Notes: generated by a model from the sequence alone, not told the origin. 64,000 nt of DNA from Rhipicephalus microplus (GCF_043290135.1 NC_134702.1:80691817-80755816), one strand, 5' to 3'; counted from the first letter of the stretch, positions 1 to 11,590 are shown. Numbers and translations: made by a program.

Positions 1-1751
1 GTTGAATGACGTGCGTGGCCGGCATGAGCAATAGCATCACGTGCGTATTCACTCGGCGGAGTTTTAGTAGTCGGTAGTGGAGTGTCCAGTGGTATGGTCG
101 AATTACGGACTATATGTGGTTAAATGAACATATGGGATCTTATCATAGACGTTCCTGTTATATAGAACGCAATAACTGGTAGCTACATTATGGGCAGCGA
201 GTAAAGTCAGATGATAAGTGAAGCTGTTGGTGCGCTCATATATTTTCGATGACTCGGTTCGCACTTGCCGACGTGCACTGGTATCGGACCGCAGTGATCT
301 ATAGATTCGAAAAATAAAGTTCGAGGTCTCGCAGGCCCAAACAACATCCGCGATTATGATACACGGTCTATATTTGCATTAGGATGTGGAGGAGAGGGGG
401 GAAGTTCGGGAGAACGGGAATGATGAGGCGTTCGCCAAAGTTGAAGTGCACTTGTGCTCCTTGTATTTCGTGCCCTTCGAAATGGGGTCGTCGTAGTTGG
501 GAATCTAAGTGGTGTCATCGAATTCAGTAGTGCATAAGTAAGCCACGAAGTTACCACAGCGGATCTGTTTTCTTGTTTTTTTTTAATTTAAGTACAGTTC
601 TCGGCTGAAACCAATCTGCAAATGCACAACTTTTCCGTTTGGCAATGATATCCCAGTTTTATACCACGAATAACCGTGGAGTATTCGTCGCAGTGTGATA
701 AGACCTAGCGGATTTTATCAGGAGCAGTGGCGTGTCTTCTGAAGCAAACAGTTATACAATAGACACTTCGTTAAGGGTACGTGAACCAGCAAGCCCACAA
801 ATGTTCTGTAGAGTTCAAGAAACGAATTGTGCGTTGTCACACTCCTCATTGTGTCGTTTCAAGGTAATTTCTCTTCACGAAGGGGGAGTAAATGTGCTCA
901 CTAATACTGCGCCAAAACAGTGACAATGGTAATACTAGAAAAAGAGCTTTCGAGAAAGACAAACGAATGAAAATAAGTTCTGCGACACAGTGTGAGATCA
1001 GTGCAGTTAGAGAAAGATCAGCGGGACGAAGGTACTGTGAAAAGAGAAAGAGTGAAACAAGAGAAATGGGTGGTATTTGCAATCGTAATGAGAACAAATG
1101 AGGGCTTGATTCACGAGGGTGCCTTCCTTCTTACTCGGCGACTGCAAATAGGAGCCGCGCAAATCTGTAGTCTGTGCAGCGGGGGTCCTAAATGGGATTC
1201 CTTTATGGCATTCCTTTCCACATTATTCTTTTTGCTTGCATGTACTCTGTGTCAGCTTCTTTCGTAGTTCACGCACGTGTGAGCCAGAATATAGATATGC
1301 GAAACTCGAAGTCAAGGTGTGAACTAACGCTAAAAATTTTCACGTTATTCCGAAAATAACACCAAGGCAGATTTCCCACTAATCTGTCTTGAAGAGCCCG
1401 TGGGAATAGTGAATCGTAAACTTGTACAGCCGGCTTCAATAACATACTTTGGGTGAGGTAGCTTAGCCGTATGTGTCTGATAATTTTACTGCTGGACTAA
1501 AACAAACACGTGCTCGTGATGTGTCCGTTTAAAGGGACTCTATATGCTGCAATTAGTCTTCCTTATGTGTTGGTGTACGATGCGCCTATGCTCGGTAATC
1601 TTCACGCTAAACATTTTAACGCAGTCTTATTTATATAAAGGAGGGGTTTATTCGTTTTTGTGGCATCACGCCATCAGCAGTGCTTCTGTAAAGAGATCAA
1701 TTTTCAGTTTCCTACCTACACAGCGCACAGCATGTCGATCGGTAAACTTGT
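1..1751. other. No recognisable gene or repeat
   Basis: I read both strands and saw only short open frames with no family resemblance, no tRNA and no long simple repeat. Short frames near 850-1270 overlap on both strands and look like chance. This is probably intergenic or intronic tick DNA. Confidence 0.5.
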
Positions 1752-2235
1752 CCGCCTCAGTGTATCAGTGGCTATATAGGTGCTTGGCGGCTGACCCGAT
1801 CGAAGGTCGCGTGTTCGATCCTACCCGCAGCGGTCGCACTTCGGCGGGAGTTGAAATGGAGGCCTGTATTCCCCGCCATGCATCGTGGTCTACTGGCTAA
1901 GGTAATCGGCTGCTGACCCGCAGGTCGCGGGATCGAATCCCGGCTGCGGCGGCTGCATTTCCGATGAAGGCGCGAATGTTGTAGGCCCGTGTGTTCAGAT
2001 TTGGGTGCACGTTAAAGAACCCCAGGAGTCGAAATTTCCGGAGCCCTCCACTACGGCGTCTTTCATAATCTTATGCTGGTTTTGGGACCTTAAACCTCAA
2101 ATATCAATCAATGGAGGCCCATGTACTGTGAGATGTCAGTGCACGTTAAACTACATCAGATGGTTAAACATTCAGCAATATTGCACTACGTAAAACACCC
2201 GATCTCGCGTAAGCCCCGTGTAATATTATTATTAT
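1752..2235 (+). mobile_element. tRNA-derived SINE (Ruka-type), outer copy split by another SINE
   Basis: The outer copy starts at a tRNA-like head (1752; 'ggctgacccg' at 1788) and runs to 1864, then resumes at 2110 with 'gatgtcagtgcacgttaaac' and ends in an ATTATTATT tail near 2224-2235. It is diverged from the other SINEs in the window. The two halves join cleanly if the 1865-2109 insert and one copy of the 10-bp repeat 'aatggaggcc' are removed. SINEs of this type are transcribed by RNA polymerase III and moved by LINE enzymes. Confidence 0.8.
1865..2109 (+). mobile_element. tRNA-derived SINE (Ruka-type) inserted in the SINE above
   Basis: This copy has a B-box-like 'ggatcgaatcccgg' (1930-1943), the body 'gtgcacgttaaagaacccca', and the end 'aaatatcaatca'. 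It is flanked by a 10-bp direct repeat 'aatggaggcc' (1855-1864 and 2110-2119), which is the target-site duplication. It is closer to the window's other SINE copies than the interrupted copy is, so it is younger. Confidence 0.88.
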
Positions 2236-2457
2236 GAAATCGGTAATCTACAAGAAAAAGGAAGTGTGTTTATTTTGGCACTGCAGCACCTCTGTCACCA
2301 TATATATGAAACAAAGCAAGTTTAGCCATAGGCCTAGTAACATAGAAAAGGTTGAAGAAAACGTGAACTGAAATTATCCATCATGCAGAATACTAAGAAA
2401 GGAGCCACCGTATAGCCTCCATAAAACTGATTAGTACAAGCGCTTCTCATGAAAAAT

Positions 2458-2815
2458 TGGCAGCATATCCACGGAGTGAATGATGGATAGTGGGGCGAAG
2501 CATCCGTCCGCCCATCCGTTCTTGCTTCTGTCCATCCATGTGTGCGTCTGTGTGGCCGCCGGTGCGTCCATCCGCCCATCCGTGCGTGTGTCGTTCGTAC
2601 GTCCATCCCTGCATTCGTCCAGGCATCCACCCCTGTGTCCGTTCATGCATCTGTGTGTGTGTGCATTCGTCCATCTATTCAACACTCCAAGTACCACCAT
2701 CTCGCATCTTTTCATCATATATTCCCCATATAGAAGCACCGTCATCCAGCGGACATTCGAAGGACTAAACTACAGGTGGCACACACACACTTTCTTACGG
2801 CTTGCGCTTTACTGG
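2458..2815 (+). repeat. VNTR composite element, copy 1
   Basis: The left arm ('ggcagcatatccacggagtg', a gatg-rich stretch, 'ggggcgaagc') leads into a degenerate TCCG/TCCA/TGCG minisatellite core (about 2503-2680). The right arm follows: 'caacactccaagtaccacca', 'catatattcc', 'agcggacattc', then 'ggtggcacacacacacttt'. The same arm-core-arm order recurs near 10.0, 14.0, 23.0 and 29.4 kb. Long open frames across the core encode proline/serine/valine-rich tetranucleotide translations on both strands and are not genes. Confidence 0.8.
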
Positions 2816-3254
2816 GAAATTTGTTTTTACACTCGTATGTTGCGAAATCATCTGTACGCAAATTACTGGTTGTTGCTATAACTTTTTTTCTTTCAACCAT
2901 TTGATAACAGTTCCCTGCGCACGTTCTTAAAAGTAATACAAAATAAGGAAATGAATCCACTTTTATTGCCATGAATTAACCGTCGGTGACCCATAGCAAT
3001 TGCGTTGAATGAAAGTTTCGTGTGATCAGAATTCATAAGAAACCATCTCCACTTTCTGTTCGGCTGCTAGTTCTATTGCTGAAATAAATTCACTTTATTT
3101 TACTTTTTTTATTTAAAGAAAATTCGCACGCGTCCCAGAACTTCCAGCCAGGAATTTAGAAAGCCAGCGATTGCTGCGGTAAGTAGGTCTTTTCCTTGTA
3201 CTACGTGCTCTGAAAGACGACGCCCTATTGCTGACGTGAAGCACTTCATTTAAT
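2816..3254. other. No recognisable gene
   Basis: AT-rich sequence with short open frames only. I saw no family-level signal and no repeat that recurs elsewhere in the window. Confidence 0.4.
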
Positions 3255-3760
3255 GTACAGTGCTCAACTCGGCTGTCCATAACGACGGAGCGCCGTGCGC
3301 GAAACAGCACGGGCGACATCTGCAGTCGCAAATACGCCACATCTTAGCATGCACGGCGCCAGTGATGTGCCTGCCTCGCAATACTGTTCCCTGTTTATTG
3401 CCACGGATGCAACAACCGCTTTGGCCGTGAAAAGCACTCTTAGCGATTTCGCAAAAAAGAAACAAAAAAAAAACAAGAAAGAAAGACGAAGTAAAACCGT
3501 TGTCGTTGTGATATGATATCACAAAGCGAGAATATTTCTTTTGTTGTTGTTTTATTTCGATTTTGTAATGTTGCTGCGCTTCGACCGCTTTACCAGCCAT
3601 CACGGCCGCGGAGATAAAGAAAGGTGGAAACTGCAGGGAAGGCACATCATTGCACTGCGCATGCTTAGGTGTGGCGTATTTGCGACGGCAGATGTCGCTC
3701 GTGCTGTTCCGCGCGCGATGCTCCGTCGTTATAGACAGCCGAGTTGAGCACTGCACATAC
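3255..3760. repeat. Long imperfect inverted repeat (MITE or foldback candidate)
   Basis: The left arm (3255-3371) matches the reverse complement of the right arm (3641-3760) over about 117-120 bp with roughly 85-90% identity by eye. Shared blocks include 'gtgctcaactcggctgtc', 'ataacgacggagc', 'gcaaatacgccaca' and 'gatgtgcc'. The ~270-bp spacer holds an A-rich and a T-rich tract. Frames in the two arms translate to the same peptides in opposite orientation, which is a consequence of the repeat. No transposase is present and I could not fix a target-site duplication. Confidence 0.75.
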
Positions 3761-6700
3761 TTCCATTCGCGTGGCATGGGCAATACTTTGAAATGGGCAA
3801 CGTTTTGCTCTTTCTGCCCACCATCTTGCCTTTTATGGAGGACTTTCTTAATAGACGTGTCACTGATACTACGCTGCTATGAAAGAAGCAAAAGACCACG
3901 TGGTGCCATGTCATGTTTGTGGTTTCATACCTGCCTAATGTATTTCTTTTCGACATATATTCTCTCAACATCTCGATTCCTTCCTGCTTGATGCGATTGC
4001 CTTCCGTGAATTGCAGAGGCTTTAAATTTATGAATCCCAGTACCGCTTAAGTAACTTTTTTTCTCGAAAAAGTGCTGCAAACAATTACGGTTTTTTTTTT
4101 CTTTCAAGGTCCGGGAATGCCAACGTTCCTCAATTAGCGTTTATAGCCTGCAGTTCGTTCTAGCACTGTCTCGTGTTTACGTAATATGTCACCATTTGTC
4201 AACAATCACCGTTCTAGAATGAGAAATGTAATTATACGCAGAAGTAACTATTCCGTTGTTCTTCGTGCAGTTAGATAATAATGAATATCTATTATTATTT
4301 ATAAGTGGCCTTCCTCCCACTGTTTTACGGTCATGCCTGGGCACTGTTCCTGCACACCAACGAGCGGCCGTGTTGCTGATTTAAAAGAATGTCATGGCCA
4401 TGATTCGCTCAAGGAACCGGGGTTTCAACGAATGTCACTTGTCTCGAACAGCGCGGGCAAGTCAATATCGTGTTCTATTTGTGTAAGAGCAGAAAGCTCT
4501 GTTCGAAACTCACTGCGGGGGGGGGGGGGGGGGGGCGTAGCCAGAAATTCTTTTTTCGAGAACGAATGTCTTATTTCTTGTACGTATGTTCGAACATGTG
4601 TTTGTATATGTGCGCGTGTGTATACGCATAAAGTGTGTCAAACATTTTTGCGGTGCCAGCCTCGCCAACCACGCATATGTGCATTTGCGCTATGAGCATT
4701 TCTATTTTGCCGCCATCAGCCACGCATATCTTTATTTTCTGAAAGTATTAACGCACTAATTTTGACGCTAACAAACTGGAAAAAATTGCACCAGTTTCTT
4801 AATCTGCAAGCACATTCCAACAAACTACAGTTTTCCTCTACTTCTGCTGCAGCGCATTTATTTGGTGGTATACTTTGTAGAATATCTTCCAGTTGCGAAC
4901 GCTAAGCCGTTACGTATGTTTGAGCGGGGATAACAGCCCACACTCAACCTATACACGAAAGCTACGATTGATTGGCACGTTTTCATTATTTCCGGCATCT
5001 TCGCAATGGGGTGTTCATAAACGCTTAGGGGATGTAATAGAGATGTGAAGGACTAGAAGGGCGCATTTATGAAAGCAGGCAAAAATATTGCTGCCGAAAT
5101 CGCACCTGAAGCTATGGAATTTTACATACGGCTTAGAGGCTACTTGTATGGGAGCTTTTTGTAGCACCTGTGTACACCAAAAATTATCCCTGGAACATGA
5201 GGCGCGAACTCGCTGCCCTACCTTCTGATTTTACCTTCCCCCTTCGGTACGAAGGTGAGCGTCTCCGACGGCCGCTCCCTGCGAATACAGCAATGCTCTC
5301 ACAGTCACCTCCGAGCAGCCGTGATGTCACGTGAAAGAGTGGTACGGTTATGTCACGTGACTGAGCGGTATGGAGGCAAGCGGTCTCACGCGGTGGCCGG
5401 TCACAATACAAGGCAGGAGGCATGGCCTCCGAAATTGCGTGCTGGCAGGAGGCTCCCAATTGATAAGAGAGTGGCGTTCCAGGCATAGTTTTTCTAGGAG
5501 GCGTTGGTACACTTGTGTGTGGGCTTTTTGTAGCAGCCGGCCAAACAATGCGAAAGCGTTCTCGGTAACACGAATAGAGCTGTTGCTAGCATGCCTCAGA
5601 AGAATAAAAACGCTTTTATACAATAGCCTCCTTGCACAGCACACCTTAACCCTGACAAAAACGAGCCACCAACCTCCTTTCTTTACAGTCTGTACGAAGA
5701 GAAGAATGTGCGAGAAGAAATGCTGCGGAAGTATTAACGCGATGACGGCACACTGCCCCATTCTAGTACACTATACCGTCAGTTTCCGTTGTGTGTACTG
5801 CGAATTAGGCACGGGCCAACTGAATAGTTTTTACGTGCATTCGTTTGCTTGTCGTGGTCCAGCGCCAACTTTTCCCCTGGCAGGCACTCTTTGCAGAGGA
5901 TTCTGAAGGAAGTATGATCCGGCCTTTTTGTCTTGTCTTTGACAGTCCTCGAGTTCAGTATTTTCTTGGGGAAGTGTAACTTATAGAGACAGCTTACGTA
6001 TGCTCGATCCTCCCATTCCCTGTTCGGCGTGATTCTTCCGTTTACTTCTCTCCGCTAATTCGGGAGAGTTAATTAAGACCAAAGCTTCGACAAAGAGGAC
6101 CAGATCCTAAAAGAGTTTGAAGCAAAGCAGATAGACCGTAAAGAGGAAGCAAAATAACAGGAAAAACAAAACAACTTGCGCACGTACCGATAACAGCTCC
6201 CACTTCAAATTTTGCTCTTATGTTTCCCGTCATTGCGAGTTTCTCACCGAGTCTTAAGAAAGAAATGAGCTGGTATAACAAGCTTCACGCTTCGTCGGCA
6301 GACTTTGCGGATGCTTCTGTAGCGTCGAAATCCCCTTTGTATGCATATTTGTCTATCGACCTGTCTGTTGTATTAGGGTAACCTGTTCATCCCGAATGCT
6401 CAAGCGCTTAGCGAACTTTTTAAAGTGCACAAGTTACTGTTGCTATTTTATCTTCTTTAGCTACAGCTTCGTTATTCGAGCAAGATCCTAGAGCTTTTTC
6501 TTCGTTCTGATGTTCGTTAGCTGGGATGTTTGCTTGATTTTTTGTTTGTTGGTTTGTGTCTGTTCCTTTTTCTATTAATTGTGTGTGTACATGCATGCTT
6601 ACGGGAGTATGAGTGTTTGTAATAAATGTGTAGGTTGAAAAAGGCTACCTTCAATGAAAACAAACATATATACCAGTAGATAGATGTAGAGAATGGGAAA

Positions 6701-7250
6701 AGTAAGATGAGTAATCTCTTCTCGGATCCAGATTGTTGAAAAGGTGCACTTCGATATTCAAAGCGTAAATAATAAAGCACACTAATTTATTTGGTCCTCA
6801 CTACCGGAAGCATAGCAAACCCAATTGATGCATATTATATGTGTTATTTCAACCAAAAAACGCAGGAAAAAAGTTCTGGACACCGAATTCGAGTAGTTTT
6901 TGTTGTTTTGTTGTTATAATACTAGGTTTCGAATGTGACGAGATTTTCCTTGTTCTATGATTATTCAAAACTAGCGTGTCCTGCTCTTGCGAGAGGTACT
7001 ACATCGCGGCATGTTCCTGTGCTACGATGACTTACCCTAATGACGAATTAATCGCGAGTTTTCGAAGAGGGGCTGCAAAGATTAGGGCTCCAAAGCCCCT
7101 TGCGCATGCACACTTTGGGTCAAAAAAGCACGAAGAGTTTTTGAATAGGATTTGCAGCGCTTTGTATACTCACCCAATTTTCGGTTATGTCACTTCAGAG
7201 GGTGACATCACGTTTGTTTCACTCACTCAGCTTCAAGTTGCCAAGTCACT
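3761..7250. other. No recognisable gene; simple-sequence patches
   Basis: No frame here shows a family I recognise. Visible items are a 19-G run (4517-4535), a TGTG/TATG-rich patch near 4580-4640, and two exact copies of 'tgtcacgtga' at 5325-5334 and 5351-5360, each containing a CACGTG E-box core. The sequence at 6500-7000 is AT-rich. Confidence 0.4.
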
Positions 7251-7251
7251 C

Positions 7252-7620
7252 CTATATGGCAATTTGAAGGAAGCTCAAGTCCCCTATTCTTGTTTCCTTG
7301 ATGTGTTTCCTGAAAGTCAGAAAAAAATAAAAGCCACTCAGGCCTAGCTCAGGGTCATAGGGCGGGTTCACAACCACTTTCAATCGACACTCTTTAATAG
7401 CAGCCTTGACAACACGAGATGTGTATGACCGGAGCCTTTTCGTGCAGAAGGAGGGAACCTTTTTCTCAGTATTCTTCGGTGTTTTTTTTATGAAATCGCG
7501 CATTTTTCAAAGAACTTTTGCATAGTATACGCCTGTAACTGTCCTACTGTTTTCAAGATACTCAATGAGCAGCATCTTCTTTGCACCACGAGAACTTATT
7601 GCCATCACTTTTCTCCCTGG
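7252..7620 (-). pseudogene. Mariner-like transposase fragment
   Basis: Read on the minus strand, about 120 codons in one frame match the middle and end of a mariner (Tc1/mariner) transposase. They include a DNA-strand-transfer region ending 'ENSRTVTGVYYA', an in-frame stop near 7507-7510, then 'SRVVKAAIKEC', the PPYSPDL-type block seen as 'NPPYDPELGLSGFYFF', and 'KKHxKxTRxxDL'-like residues. In mariners the third catalytic Asp lies in the 'APSD' motif; here that position is Gly (LSG). The block that normally carries the second Asp (DN.PxH) is unrecognisable. Intact mariner transposases are about 345 residues, so this is a dead internal fragment. Its upstream side abuts a degenerate SINE at about 7621. 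Confidence 0.8.
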
Positions 7621-7745
7621 TTGCTCAGCTGCTCACCCGTGTGTCGCGGGATTGAATCCCGGCAACGGCGGCCCTATTTTCGGTGTAGGCAAATGAGCTT
7701 GAGACCCGTCTACTCAGATTTATATGCACGCTCAACAGGATATTC
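7621..7745 (+). mobile_element. Degenerate tRNA-derived SINE fragment
   Basis: The stretch 'gctcagctgctcacccg', the B-box-like 'gcgggattgaatcccggc', and 'gacccgtctactcagattta' plus 'gcacgctcaaca' follow the order of the Ruka-type SINE with many changes. The 3' half is missing. It abuts the mariner relic. Confidence 0.65.
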
Positions 7746-8700
7746 CTAAACAAAATTTTAACGCGATAGCGTTAATGGGACACTAAAACCACTATTAAGT
7801 CAACGTTGATTGTTAAAATAGCGGTCCATAAACCTTGTAGTGTTACGTTTGTGTCAAGAAAAGGCCTATTTTGAAATAAAAGCACGTTTTAGTGGGGCAA
7901 AACGAGTTAGCGCTTTTCAAATTACCCGGCTCAAGAAGCGGATCACCTCACGTCACTGTTGCCGTGCCCAACGTTGCCCGGCTTACTGTGCGGCCAACGA
8001 AAGCAGCGAGAGCCACAGCAGCAACAACGGCCTTCGATCAATTTCCTGCAATTGGCTCCGAGATGGCAGACGTATTTTGGTTCAACTGCGTGCCGCAAGA
8101 TGGCAGGACCTCTTCAGTTTAATTACGCGAAAATTAAATTCTCGAGCCACTTCTACCATTCCTCATAGTAACGTCCAGCGGTTTTTTTCCGGTGAATCAA
8201 ACAGAAACGAACAAACAGCCCTATATGGAGGCTCCTGATGAGTGGAAGGTTCTTTATTCAGTGCAGCTAGATCGCGTACAAGTGATTATTTTAGGTGGTT
8301 AGTCTATCGTCATCGGTATCATTAAAAAAATCCTACCACAGCGCATGCATTCTCGTGCATTTATCTGATTTTTTCGGCAAGTAGGGCACTTTCGTAGATA
8401 AAATTGTCGTTCTAGATGTTGTCATATATTGAGTTCTCACTGTGACGTAAATTGCTATTTGGCTTAAGCGTCCCTCTAAGGAGCTTGTTTCACAGAAATT
8501 CCGGCGTCGGCATCGTTGGTTGTGAGCGAAAAATTGTCTCATGCCTGACCGAGAAAATTAGAACGATGCGAATATATAAATATTTTGAAAAACCTGGGTC
8601 GGAATGGGGACTGAATTCAGGTCGTTTGCAGGGCAAACGGATGATCTACCGCACGGCAACACGTCTGCTTGTGAATACAGTGAAAATAACTTCCTCCACT
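7746..8700. repeat. Dispersed anonymous repeats ('gcgatagcgttaa' and 'cgttggttgtgagcg' blocks)
   Basis: The block 'tttaacgcgatagcgttaa' at about 7757 resembles 'ttttaacacgacagcatta' at 11146. The block 'cgttggttgtgagcgaaaaa' at about 8513-8532 recurs at 11205-11224 together with a following 'gtct...gaccgaaaaa'. These pieces look like one dispersed family in different states of truncation. I see no transposase or RT coding sequence linked to them. Short frames at 7840-8240 have no family resemblance. Confidence 0.5.
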
Positions 8701-9227
8701 TGAAAGTGAAACTAACAAATGTTTTGCAAACACGCGCGTCCTCTATACATTCTTCGCAATATATTTAACGTAAAATATCGCACTAATGATGTGTGGTACA
8801 AGCGCCCCTTCCCACCGAGCATCCAAACATTTGTTTATGGTGGCTTCGTGATTTAAAGCCGGTAACCCACTACCACAGCGCACACGCTTCTGCGCCTGTT
8901 TCTTTAACGCCATGTAGTGAGTGCATAACAACTTAGAAAAGGTTTTATGTACTGAGTGTTTAAAATACGCACTAGGAACAGTATATTCCTATGTCGTTCA
9001 ACTCGAAGAGGCGAAGCTTCGGGGTTTTTGTTTTTTTTTTTTGCGCCTCCCTTTCATAAGTGGTGGTTTCGAAAGAGGTGGATGCCACTATCCTCGGTAA
9101 CTTTTTACGGAAGCTGGACGTGGCGCACGTCTGCCGGTTTTCGAAGTTTCATGCACCGCACTTTCCTTCATTTGTTGTTGTGGCGGCTCCTGCTATGTTG
9201 TACCACTCCAACATTCCTTCTTTTTGC
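8701..9227. other. No recognisable gene
   Basis: No supported coding or RNA feature. A T-rich run lies near 9027-9042. Confidence 0.4.
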
Positions 9228-9441
9228 CTTTTAGGAGCGAAGCTCCTTAAGGCGTGGGCTGTGCGTCCCCTGTATGTAGCCACCTCTCGTTCAGTTCTAA
9301 GTATTACGCTAGCCACCGCCCGATCTAAAGGGTACAGCCATATCCATCCGTCCATCCGTCCATCCGTCCGTCCATCCGTCCGTCCATCCGTCCGTCCATC
9401 CGTCCGTCCGTCCGTCCGTCCGTCCGTCCGTCCGTCCGTCC
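9228..9441 (+). repeat. 'ggggcgaagctcc' repeat followed by a TCCG/TCCA tetranucleotide array
   Basis: A block 'ttaggagcgaagctcctta', then 'aggcgtgggctgtgcgtccc' and 'tgtatgtag', starts at 9231. A near-pure tetranucleotide array of CCAT/CCGT units occupies 9343-9441. The leading block recurs at 9799 and 12587, where the following simple repeats are different, so it is a dispersed element that commonly abuts short tandem arrays. Confidence 0.7.
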
Positions 9442-9559
9442 AAAAGATGCAAGATGTTATAAACTAGACGGCGGTACGTGTAGTTGATTATGAAAGATGC
9501 GAGGTGTTATAAAATAGGAATGATGCCACATATGGCGCGTGTCATCGTTCGATATAGTG

Positions 9560-10300
9560 CGGCGACGTACGCTAGGGGGAGCGTTGCAATAAAATCGAGT
9601 GGGCAAAATGTACGGAGGATTCATGGTTTACCAGGTTTACCTCAGGAGCTTTGCCCACTCATCATCATTCACTTCGTGGATATGGCGGCATTTTTTTCTC
9701 TGCCCCCCCCCCTTTTTTTACGGCTCGCCTATACCGCCGAAAAAGGATTGATTAACCTTTTTGCACTAAAGCAAGAGCTCTTGCGGTTTAGATATCTTTT
9801 AGGGGCGGAGCTCCTTAAGGCGTCGGTCTGTCCATCCCTTGTATGTATATATGCAATAGTACATAGCCAATCATGGTACATACCCGCTCTAGAGCGGGTA
9901 TGTGCCACAGGGAATGTGAGATGGGAGATGGCAGTGCTTGGAGTGTTCACTAGATGGACGCACGGACAGACAGACAGACAGACAGACAGACTAGCACACG
10001 GACGGAGGGATGGATAGACGCGCGGGCGTACGGTCAGATGGAGGCACGAACAGACAGATAGACAGGCAGACAGATGGATGGACGGGCTCACGGACGGACA
10101 CACGGACAGACGGACGGACGCATGCATTTATGCACGCATGGATGGTCACACGGACGGACGGAAGGAAGAACGAACGAACGGATGGAAGTACGGACGGGCT
10201 GACAAACGCTTCGCCCCACTCATCATCATTCACTCCATGGATATGCTGTGTTTTTTTAACTATTATTACCAGCAAGGACACATGACCCCACAGCAGATGA
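9560..10300 (-). repeat. VNTR composite element, copies 2-3 (minus orientation), with a second 'ggggcggagctcc' block
   Basis: A left-arm-only copy lies at 9640-9700 ('actcatcatcattcacttcg', 'tggatatggcggca'). A block 'ttttaggggcggagctcctt' starts at 9797. A complete minus-oriented copy then runs 9917-10245: right arm 'gagatggcagtgcttggagt', core of GGAC/GGAT-type units (9955-10190), and left arm 'cgcttcgccccactcatcat' plus 'ccatggatatgctg'. This matches copy 1 in reverse complement. Long frames through the core are spurious. Confidence 0.75.
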
Positions 10301-10585
10301 CGTCAAAACTAATCCTCTTGAAATAACATGCCAAGAAGGACAAGGTGCTTTTGACAAATTTAGGTCCTCCTATCCAAACGCCGACCAGCTTGTCTGTGGC
10401 AGGCTAGCCGACGTTTTGCTTATGCCATTACATGTTTCTAACCGTCAGCTCTCATCTTAATTTTCGGTATGTGGAGTAGTTTTCTTAATCGCGATTCACT
10501 TTTGTGGCTTTGATGCTGTGCTCTAAACAAATTTTGGTTTAGATCCCATTATTGAAACAGCCAGTTGAAGTGAACGTCGTAAGCG

Positions 10586-10665
<80 letters not shown>

Positions 10666-10720
10666 CGGTCAAAGTCGTCAAATATTTGCTAAAAAATGCT
10701 TCGCACTTGAAACTAGAAGA
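10586..10720 (-). repeat. (GATA)20 microsatellite with conserved flank
   Basis: Positions 10586-10665 are 20 tandem GATA units. The flank 'gctaaaaaatgcttcgca' (10687-10704) is the reverse complement of the flank of the big ATCT array near 44.8 kb ('tgcgaagcattttttagc'), and the other flank ('gtaagcgg') resembles that array's far side. This is therefore a truncated copy of the same dispersed element, not an isolated microsatellite. Confidence 0.8.
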
Positions 10721-11145
10721 AAATGTTCCACGCAAGAAACGACCTTACAACCTTTGAGTATTGAAGTCATGTTTAAACACTGCGTAGAAGACAATGCGTT
10801 ATAAACATTGAACACGCAAAGATCTAAAGAGCAGTTTCGTGGCCTGCGGCGCGCCGCTAAACGCACTACGCTATACTGCCGCGCGTGCATGCTCGAAGCT
10901 CGACAAATGCGCCAATATCTCTCACACATACGCTTTCGCATAGTGCTCTTTGTCGGTGAGCCGATGCGCGTCGGTGAATTGCGCTCAGCGATGTGCCACT
11001 CCCGCCCCAGGCTACATAGTATATTGCAGATTTCCGCCTAGACGGGGCTTATTCAAGGGATTCGGGCGCAGAACGGTGGTGCCGCCGCCTAGGAGTGAAG
11101 GAGTATACTGCGTCGTGACAATAGATAATTCCAGTAGGGACAATT
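10721..11145. other. No recognisable gene
   Basis: Short overlapping frames on both strands; no supported feature. Confidence 0.4.
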
Positions 11146-11590
11146 TTTAACACGACAGCATTAAAGAGCTCGTGTCGCAGAAAACCCGCTGCTAGAGTGG
11201 GCACGTTGGTTGTGAGCGAAAAATAGTCTGTGTGTCTATGACCGAAAAATGAAGTTACCGAGATAACCGCGGGAGGCCCCTACTTGTCAACGCGTGCGCA
11301 CGCGATCACACTGAAAAAGCCGCGCGTTCGAAGAAAAAAAATGTGCTCTAGGTCATGAGGCGTTGTAGTTTCTTTGCCCTGCAACCCCTCCCTGCTTATC
11401 TTCCAGCGTTTTCGTTGGCACGATAGAAGAGATAATGAATTTGCAGCATGCGACAAACCTTTGTAACTCCAATCGCACAGAACCGATTCTTAAATTTTTT
11501 TCCAGCGTTGAATTCGTGAGGTACTAAGCTCTTCTAATAAATTCATTCCATGGTTACTGAAAAAGTGTTTCAGGGGCCCTTTAATGCATT
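11146..11590 (+). repeat. Dispersed repeat sharing blocks with 7.75 and 8.5 kb
   Basis: It opens with 'ttttaacacgacagcatta', continues with 'cgttggttgtgagcgaaaaa' (11205-11224) and 'gaccgaaaaatgaa', and ends near 'gtttcaggggccctttaatg' (11566-11585). The order of blocks is the same as in the 7746-8700 pieces. It has no coding capacity that I can recognise. A non-autonomous element is a reasonable guess but is not shown. Confidence 0.5.

Noticed and set aside
2480..2881. Long open frames rich in His-Pro-Ser-Val-Arg or Asp-Gly-Arg-Thr (also near 9.3, 10.0, 14.0, 23.2 and 29.4 kb)
   Set aside because: They are translations of TCCG/TCCA-type tandem arrays, open on both strands and in several frames at once. 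They are not genes.
4517..4535. 19-G run, and C or G runs at 32146, 42508, 60685 and 61747
   Set aside because: Homopolymer runs are common polymerase or assembly artefacts. I did not treat G-quadruplex function as supported.
6976..7347. Plus-strand frame of about 120 codons
   Set aside because: Its 3' half overlaps the mariner relic on the other strand, and the rest has no family resemblance.
8614..8680. Minus-strand tRNA-like stretch near a dispersed repeat
   Set aside because: The B-box is poor ('ctgaattcagtccc') and the stems do not pair, so I did not list it as a tRNA or SINE.
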